NCBI GenBank assembly: GCA_013076295.1
Contig: RQOL01000906.1
Span: forward strand, 1 to 64,000
Reading direction: 5' to 3'
Length of the DNA stretch: 64,000 nucleotides
From: Sanderia malayensis
Taxonomy: Eukaryota > Cnidaria > Scyphozoa > Semaeostomeae > Pelagiidae
Shown here: positions 57,936 through 64,000 of the stretch, piece by piece
Layout: every line of letters begins with the position of its first letter
How positions within the stretch are numbered: the stretch's first letter is position 1
Made by a program: the position numbers and the translations under genes
Notes under the pieces: model-generated
Database searches by the model: none
What the model saw: the letters and a program-made list of their open reading frames with translations, nothing else
What the model was told of the DNA's origin: nothing

Positions 57936-58394
57936 CTATGAAGAACTATTTGTACTTCTAATATCATCAGTGAGTTTTGCCACAACATCCAAAAAGACCA
58001 TGAAGTCTGTTTTGTTAGCTTCAGGTGATTTGAGTTGAGGTGTCTGATGATGAGAGGTGCTTGTTGGCGTTGCAAAACTCCCGAATCCCAGACCGAGTGT
58101 TGTATCGCAGCTATCCATTTCTTCTTCCGCAGCAACCTTGTTATTGCATATAAAATATGTTTCCTCACCTTTAGTTGTTAAATTTCTATCCAGATATCCT
58201 GACTTAACCATGAATGCAATACAGTCTTTGATTTCGTCTTCGGGTAGGCCGGTCAGCGAGGCAGCATGCTTCATGATATTATCAACGTGCGGTCGTTTTT
58301 TCTCTTCTTTTCGTATCTTATTTATCGATTCGAAGACTGCCTGTTTCATTATCTGGTTTCCTTCCATTCTGAGATGTATATCTAAATAATTCAA
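57936..58394 (-). CDS. Hypothetical protein with a winged-helix-like N-terminus, inside the insertion
   Basis: 152 residues. The N-terminal ~70 residues (INKIRKEEKKRPHVDNIMKH, then LTGLPEDEIKDCIAFMVKSG) have the look of a small winged-helix domain. The rest is low-complexity (ATPTSTSHHQTPQ). I recall similar N-termini in repeat-encoded cnidarian proteins but cannot name the family. It may be the start of a LINE ORF1 or a captured gene piece. Confidence 0.4.
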   Translation of the reverse strand: MNYLDIHLRMEGNQIMKQAVFESINKIRKEEKKRPHVDNIMKHAASLTGLPEDEIKDCIAFMVKSGYLDRNLTTKGEETYFICNNKVAAEEEMDSCDTTLGLGFGSFATPTSTSHHQTPQLKSPEANKTDFMVFLDVVAKLTDDIRSTNSSS

Positions 58395-58470
58395 TCCTAC
58401 TAGCTGCTGATATATAATAATTTGATCTTTCCTAATTCAAAGCTAACCTCAGTCCAATCTAGTACTAGAT

Positions 58471-60838
58471 GTTTTGTTTATCTGGCGTTCAAACCGAAGC
58501 TGAAGCCGTCGCTTACTTTCAAAAAGCCCGCGAAATCATGCAAGACGGTCACTTCGTATTACGTCAATGGTGCACAAATTCCACAACCTTGAAAATGGTT
58601 ATTGACGCCAATAACGCCGGCAGCCAATCACATACAATTTCCTTGCTCGGTCTGCAATGGAATACGCTCACAGATAATATTATGTTTCGAGAGAAAAATT
58701 TCGATTCGGACACGTCATCTCTCACCAAACGCAAGGTTCTCAGTATCTCCAGTCAATTGTTGGATCCCTTCGGATTAGTTCTTCCCGTTACCATACTCGC
58801 TCGCCTTTTCATTGCTGAACTTTGGGATGAACAACTCGGCTGGGATCAACCGCTTCCTTCTACAAAAGCTAACGCTTGGAAAAAAGTTGAACAAGAGCTC
58901 ACAGCCGCCTCCCGTCTACAATTCTCGCGATTTCTGAACTTTGATTCAACTCTTCCAGTTCATTTACATGTCTTTACCGATGCCAGCAAGCTCGTCATGG
59001 GTGCTGTTTCTGACCTCAGCCAAGGTACTGAATGCGTTCTCCTTGGATCCAAGTCAAAGCTCGCCCCACGTGGTAAGACATCTCTCACAATCCCCCAGTT
59101 AGAGTTAAGCGCCATGCTTCTTGGTGCACAACTGTGCTCTGCGACACGAAATATTCTACAGAAAGATTATGGCACAGTCAAAGTTCATCTCTGGACGGAT
59201 TCTGAAATTGCCCTATACTGGCTATCATCACGTCATAAATTGAAACAGTTTGTGCAAAGCAAAGTCGATACAATTAACAAGCTCTTCGATTCTACCTTCT
59301 GGAGCCATACACCTTCGCAAGAAAACCCAGCTAATCTTGTCTCTCGTGGTTGCTCATCAAACACGCTTCAAACATCTAGTTTGTGGTCCAATGGCCCTTC
59401 CTGGATACCGATTGATTCATTGTGGCCTCGTTGGCCTAAAACCCAACCTACTGCATGCACCGTCGCCACAGCTGTTGGAGAACATGAAGTCACTTCTTTT
59501 CCCAACAGTATTTGTCATTTGATGTACTTAGATCGCTTCAATCACTACCCGCGCCTTCTGTCTTCATCCGTCTACGTTCACCGATTCTGCTACCGCACGG
59601 GACTAAAAGGTCCACCGACTACGTCAGAGCTTGAGTTTTTGGAGAAAGAATGGCTTCGCAAAGAGCAACAACTACACTATCCGCAAGTCTATGACTATCT
59701 TGCATCACATTCCCGTCGCTCCGCTAGCCACATTCCGCCAATCATACGTCAACTGCATCTCTTTCTCGATAATGATGGTCTTATTCGTACCAAAGGACGC
59801 TTCCATGTCGATTCGTCTTTAATTTTGTTATCACGATCATCTCGCCTCACCAAGCTAATCGTTCAAGACCACAACCATCGTAACCATCACATTGGGGTTG
59901 GAGGTACACTCGTCGCTCTCCGTCAACGTTGCTGGATTCCATCTGCTCGCTCAATCACTCGTCAATTACTCCGCACCTGTATTACATGTCGTAAAGTCAC
60001 TGGAAAGCCGTATTTGCTTCCGACATCAGCCGCTCCCAGTTTCCATCTCGATACAGCCAATCGCCCCTTCTCCAATGTTGGCATTGATTTCACTGGCCAT
60101 CTACTTGTTAAAGATCGTTCAGGCCATCCACAAAAGGTTTACATTTGTCTATTGACGTGTCGGACTACAATAGCCATAAGCTTAGAGCTCGTTGAAGATC
60201 TTACTACTGCATCATTCTTGCAAGCCTTTCGTCGCCATTGCAGTATATTCTCAACGCCTCGTCTTGTGTTATCCGACAATGCCCAAACCTTTAAACGTTC
60301 TGAGCAAAATCTGCATGCCTTACTGTCCCTTATCGACGACGAAACCATACAACGCACCTTTGCTCAACAACGCATCGTCTTCCGCTACATCCCTGCCCGC
60401 AGCCCTCATTGGGGAGGAGTGTACGAAAGACTCATCGGTCTTACCAAAACGTGTCTTAAAAAAGTCCTTGGCCGTTCCTTCGTCACGTTATCCGAGCTCC
60501 AAACACTTCTCAAAGAAATTCAAGCCGTCTTGAACGACCGGCCATTGACCTACATCAACGACAATTTGCAAGATTTACAACCGATTACACCCAGTCAATT
60601 GTTGTTTGGATATAACGTCACAGCTCTACCCCAACCTTCGAATGATGTCATCTCACAATCTCAAGATTCAAAGTTTTGCCGATCGTGATGCCATTCAAGA
60701 GGCCCAAGCTCATCGATCGAAGCGATATAACCACTTCAATAAGCGCTTCTGCCACGAGTATCTATCCTTCCTGCGCGAAGTACACTCGTGGCAACAACGA
60801 AAGCAACAAGCAACAGAAAACGCCATTGGAGTTGGTGA
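58471..60838 (+). pseudogene. BEL/Pao RT end, RNase H and integrase
   Basis: A 739-residue frame. It starts just after the RT active site (YFQKAREIMQDGHFVLRQW), then the Pao-type RT thumb (LLDPFGLVLPVTILARLFI), RNase H (VFTDASKLVMGAV, ISQLELSAMLLGAQL-like block, LWTDSEIALYWL), the integrase zinc finger (HHIGVGGT, CITCRK) and the core D, D, E in VGIDFTGH, VLSDNAQTF and GVYERLIG. A frameshift near 60663 precedes the C-terminal part (YNHFNKRFCHEYLSFLREV, then GVGDV), where a gypsy LTR cuts it off. Much of the frame is open, so decay is recent. Confidence 0.92.
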
Positions 60839-61244
60839 TGTAGTGTGCTCAGCAGCCTTGCCAATGAGCACTTCAACTAACCAGCGAATCATAACACGCA
60901 TCCTAACACTTAACCATATTTATCAACTATTATCTAAACAAACATATCCATTAGCCTTTTATAGTCAAACGCCTAACCATAACCTACTCTTAACCTTATT
61001 TGCTTAAGTACTTACAACACACCCAACCTCGCAATTTATATTTAATCAAACGCAACAGTTAGTAGTTAATTAATTAAGCATTCATTTCTGGAATGATACA
61101 CTGACACAAGAAAGAAATTCATATCGTTTCAACTTCGAGCCTTCTGACTACTAAACTAAAGCAACTACGAAAGCTGGGTAAGTGTCTTGTAACCTATTTC
61201 GATTAGTGATTATAGTAGCTACTCCAGCATTACTAAATTACTAA
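60839..61244 (+). repeat. Gypsy LTR inserted in BEL integrase
   Basis: Fourth copy of the LTR family seen at 44207-46118, 406 bp, starting TGTAGTGTGCTCAGCAGCC and ending ATTACTAAATTACTAA. It is followed by ATTGGTGACCAC, the interior start of that family, so it is a 5' LTR. The interior continues only to 61288, where a Harbinger element begins; the remainder must lie beyond the window, if it exists. Confidence 0.88.
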
Positions 61245-61654
61245 ATTGGTGACCACTACGCAACCCGAAGGAACAGCTTTCGTTCTTAGGCCTAGTTCAT
61301 ACAGCGCATTATGAGCGCAGCGAATTAAATTATTGCTTCGAAAAATTTCTGAGTGTCAATTTCATTCGCTGATAATTCGCTGTTTGAATCGACCATTCCA
61401 ATTTGAAGCGAATCAAGCAATTTAATGCGCCCTTGAGAGCGAATTATGAGCGCATAATGCGCATTGGGTTCAGACAGCGAATAATGGATAAGCGAATTTA
61501 ATTGAAAATCGTGTGAATCACTTGTAATCACTTGAATATCAAGTGATTAACTGTGATAAAGCCTTACAGCGCATGCTTAAGAAAAAAGGCGCCAGACAGA
61601 TCGTACCGTGTCAACTTCAAAAACTCACTCACTCGGACAAACAATTATTTGAAA

Positions 61655-62688
61655 ATGGCAGCTTTCCGAAAAAACGTCCTAAAATTTGCTTTCGAAACAG
61701 ACGGTGAAATCGAGAATTCAAATTATAATACAGATGAGGAACAGGAGATAGTTGAAGCAGATGTTTTAAACAACTCTCCTCTTCACCACGATGAAAATGA
61801 TGACGAAGACGACGAAGACATTGAAGACCTAGGCCTAGAAGAAGTCGTTGGAGAAAAAACCAAAGAAGGAAAGGGAAAAAGGAAAGCAGGAAGAAAGGCC
61901 ACCTGGCCAGAAAGTTTCGTCAACGAGACTGTAAGCATAATATGCGAAAATGAATATTACCGACGCAGACTTATTTTTACAAATAATAAAGCTTCAAAAA
62001 ATTTAGCTATTTATGAAGCAATTGTGAAAGAATCAAAGAAGCATTTCCCTGAGTTCAGTTTCACACCGATACAAGTGAGAACAAAATTTAAAGCTTGTGT
62101 TGCTTCTTGCAAGAAAGCATCAATGATGAGAAGATGTGGATCAGGCATTTCCAATTTTCTAGATCAGAAGCCTGTCTGGTTCAAGAAGTTGTTCCCTTTT
62201 GTTGAGTCTAGAGACTCTTGTGATCCAACTTTGGCTCTTGAGCCTTCATTTCAGGTGATTTCATCTGAAACTAGTTTTGAAGGAAACGATGAACCAAGCC
62301 CTAGTAATTCAAGCCCTGTTACACCAAGTAATGAACAATTATTTGTGCCAAGACCTTCAAAAAGGGCAAAAAAGACACCCCAACCAGTTTACTGAAAGAA
62401 GCAGTCACTGCTTTCAACAAATTTGCAGCAGTCAATCCCACAGAAAGCCTGAAGGAGTTGATAAAAGAAGAAAATGAGAAAAGTAGACAGCACGAAATGG
62501 CCATGATGGAGATGCAAAATCAGATGTTTACAACAATGTTTTCATCTATTATGCAACAAGAACATATGGTTCGACAGAATTCATTTTATAATGAACCATC
62601 TACAAATCAAAATATGATACCCAATCCAAACCAAGCAGCAAGCTACAACAACTCTGCCACATGGATGGGATACATAAACAGAAGCTGA
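61655..62688 (+). CDS. Harbinger Myb/MADF-type DNA-binding protein (one frameshift)
   Basis: The partner protein that brings the Harbinger transposase to the nucleus and to DNA. Starting at ATG 61655 (MAAFRKNVLKFAF), it has an acidic region (HHDENDDEDDEDIED), a basic KGKRKAGRKATW, then a trihelix/MADF-like domain (PESFVNETVSIICENEYYRR to FKACVASCKKASM). The first frame stops at 62395; in another frame the protein continues from about 62392 with a helical Met/Gln-rich tail (NEKSRQHEMAMMEMQNQMF) to 62688. A one-base slip just before 62392, in an A-rich stretch, or an unseen splice explains this. Confidence 0.75.
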
Positions 62689-62806
62689 ACTCTAATGTAA
62701 ATAATTAATATAACAAACAAGTGTTTTTAAAGTTTTTTAAAGTTAAAAAAGTTTTGTTATTAAAGTTTTGCAAAAGTTTCTTGAAACAGTTTAAATATTG
62801 TCCTTT

Positions 62807-63967
62807 TTATTGTGCAACTTTCTCTTCCCAAAATTTGTTTCTCAAATGATCTCTAATGGAGGTAGCCTTCTTTGAACTGTCAGATATTTTTCTGCATCTG
62901 GTTAGGTGGAGCATATTCCTTACAGTTTCACTTGGCCTTCTCTTTTGAGTTTCATTGTCAATTGTCATATCCCATGCCCTTGGTCCTTTGTCCTCTAAAT
63001 CGATGCAGATGTTGTGCAGGATAATACAGGCAATGGACATTGACTTCAGCGTCTCGGTATGGCACTCATTTTTTCTTAAAAGTATTCTCCATCGACCTTT
63101 CAGCTGACCGAATGCACCTTCAACAACCATCCTAGCTCTGCTTAGGCGATAATTGAAGTAACGTTGCTCTTCAGTTAAAATGGCATTAGCATATGGCTTC
63201 ACGAGCCATGGCAGAAATGGAAATGCCGAGTCACCAAGCAGAGAAGGGTAGACGTTAACATTGCCATCTTTCCTTGTGCAAGCTGGAAGAATTTTGCTAG
63301 CTGTTATCTTGCTGAACAATTCAGTTGACTGAAAAATAATAGCATCATGGCTATTACCTGGATAGCCACTGCTTGCCCAAATAAATCTATTCTTTGCATC
63401 CACGATGGCCATCACCACAATTGAATAAAAATTCTTGAAATTGTGATATTCTTTAGCACTTTCTGGACCACCACTGGGGCATTTCATGGGAAGATGACAT
63501 CCATCAACAGCACCAAAAGCACAAGGGAACTGCCAGAATTCATCAAAGAGTGCCATTGACTCTTTCAGCTCAGGTAGTGTTGTAGGAAAGTGTTTTCCAA
63601 CATGGGGCTGCCAGAGTCTTTGAGTCATTGCCTCGCATACTTCTTGGACAATGCCTGATACTGTTGAGGTTCCTAAGCCTACAAGCTCCCCAATTGTGTG
63701 CAAGTAATCTCCTCTGGCAAGTCTGTACAGGCAAATGGCCAGTCTGCTCATTGGGGGTATTGGCTCTTCACAAATTGTTTCTTTCATCAGCAAATCTTCT
63801 AATTGTTTAAAAATATACAAAAATGACGCCTTGGTGATCCGGAAATTTGTTTTAAAGCGTTTTTCGTCAAAGCTATGCCAAACAATATGCCACCATCCGT
63901 TTACTCTGTCAAGACGCCTGCAACTTCGAGAAATAGGCCTTGATACTTGTTGATGATAAGCAAGCAT
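62807..63967 (-). CDS. PIF/Harbinger transposase (HARBI1-like nuclease), intact
   Basis: A 386-residue open frame of normal length for this family. It has an N-terminal helix-turn-helix-like part (RLARGDYLHTIGELVGLGTS) and the DDE_Tnp_4 nuclease: D155 in FGAVDGCHLP, D246 in LLGDSAFP and E283 in VVEGAFGQLKGRWR, plus the FYSIVVMAIVDAKNRFIWAS strand. All catalytic residues are present, so it may be active or recently so. It cuts at TTA-type targets. The gene is convergent with the Myb/MADF gene (about 120 bp between their ends). An open frame on the opposite strand is a shadow. Confidence 0.92.
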   Translation of the reverse strand: MLAYHQQVSRPISRSCRRLDRVNGWWHIVWHSFDEKRFKTNFRITKASFLYIFKQLEDLLMKETICEEPIPPMSRLAICLYRLARGDYLHTIGELVGLGTSTVSGIVQEVCEAMTQRLWQPHVGKHFPTTLPELKESMALFDEFWQFPCAFGAVDGCHLPMKCPSGGPESAKEYHNFKNFYSIVVMAIVDAKNRFIWASSGYPGNSHDAIIFQSTELFSKITASKILPACTRKDGNVNVYPSLLGDSAFPFLPWLVKPYANAILTEEQRYFNYRLSRARMVVEGAFGQLKGRWRILLRKNECHTETLKSMSIACIILHNICIDLEDKGPRAWDMTIDNETQKRRPSETVRNMLHLTRCRKISDSSKKATSIRDHLRNKFWEEKVAQ

Positions 63968-64000
63968 TATTATGTTAAAATAAGCTAATAATCCTTGGTT

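Larger units (their letters stand above)
57340..58470 (-). mobile_element. Insertion in BEL RT, LINE-like with poly(T) edge
   Basis: About 1.13 kb splits the BEL protein right after the YVDN box. The left edge is T-rich (TTATTTTTTTATTTTTTTTT), as for a poly(A)-tailed retrotransposon in minus orientation, and TTAT occurs near both edges as a possible target duplication. The minus strand holds a 152-residue frame (57936-58394) and the element contains a perfect 85-bp inverted repeat. Confidence 0.55.
55526..60838 (+). mobile_element. BEL/Pao retrotransposon (internally deleted and interrupted)
   Basis: Plus-strand element with gag, protease, part of RT, RNase H and integrase, but no recognisable BEL LTR at either end. 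On the left it abuts the gypsy gag at about 55526; on the right its integrase is cut at 60838 by a gypsy LTR. BEL/Pao elements occur only in animals, which supports a metazoan genome. Three internal changes: a ~215-bp insertion in gag, a large deletion joining protease to RT, and a 1.1-kb insertion at the RT active site. Confidence 0.85.
61289..64000. mobile_element. PIF/Harbinger DNA transposon (right end outside window)
   Basis: Left end GGCCTAGTTCATACAGCGCA directly after a TTA (61286-61288), the Harbinger target. Subterminal inverted motifs (GCGCATTATGAGCGC near 61306, GAGCGCATAATGCGC near 61448) and repeated GCGAATT motifs look like transposase-binding sites. It carries both usual Harbinger genes: a Myb/MADF-type protein on the plus strand and the transposase on the minus strand. 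The right end lies past 64000. Confidence 0.88.

Overview
The window is metazoan nuclear DNA, AT-rich, with GT-AG introns, microsatellites and almost wall-to-wall transposable elements (TEs). BEL/Pao, Ty3/gypsy, Ty1/copia, CR1/L2-like LINE, MULE, PIF/Harbinger, Tc1/mariner, pogo-type and hAT-type elements are all present. This mix, with a PIN/XPG-plus-CXC repeat family that I recall as abundant in corals and anemones, suggests a cnidarian. That placement is inference.

Layout. 1-6340: copy A of a MULE DNA transposon whose six-exon transposase gene runs on the minus strand; a 329-bp hAT-type MITE sits in it. 6345-11956: a plus-strand multi-exon relic with a PIN/XPG-like nuclease region and a C-terminal cysteine-rich region, split by a 2.27-kb foldback element. 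11957-15842: minisatellite, another foldback and a LINE fragment. 15950-20485: a pair of ~240-bp direct repeats that bracket a HUH/SF3 Rep-type replication gene, a GTTACC-iterated hairpin just downstream of it, and a Tc1/mariner transposase. 20546-24320: a pogo-type MITE, a 1.5-kb terminal-inverted-repeat (TIR) element with a GATA target duplication, and a Harbinger-type MITE, the last two inserted in an AT-rich repeat. 24330-31420: MULE copy B with the same six exons. 33000-42480: a minus-strand copia element into which a complete plus-strand gypsy element with 151-bp LTRs inserted; that gypsy later received a 467-bp Harbinger-type MITE. 44207-46118: three gypsy LTRs alternating with two 335-bp remnant interiors. 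46799-50205: the one likely host gene, a three-exon CDY/CDYL-like protein with a chromo-like and a crotonase-like domain. 50588-50890: two adjacent palindromic MITEs, each with its own 9-bp target duplication. 51985-55525: a second, minus-strand gypsy element. 55530-60838: a broken BEL/Pao element containing an insertion with an 85-bp perfect inverted repeat. 60839-61288: a gypsy LTR. 61289-64000+: a PIF/Harbinger transposon with its two usual proteins, running off the window.

How it works together. There are no operons. The region is a nest of insertions of different ages, so most reading frames are broken pseudogenes. The Harbinger transposase is the most intact TE enzyme. The two MULE copies are damaged at different sites, so comparing them reveals the ancestral gene. 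The best candidate for something poorly described is the HUH/SF3 Rep gene with its adjacent hairpin of six GTTACC units per arm, which looks like a replication origin or terminal hairpin of a rolling-circle or rolling-hairpin element.
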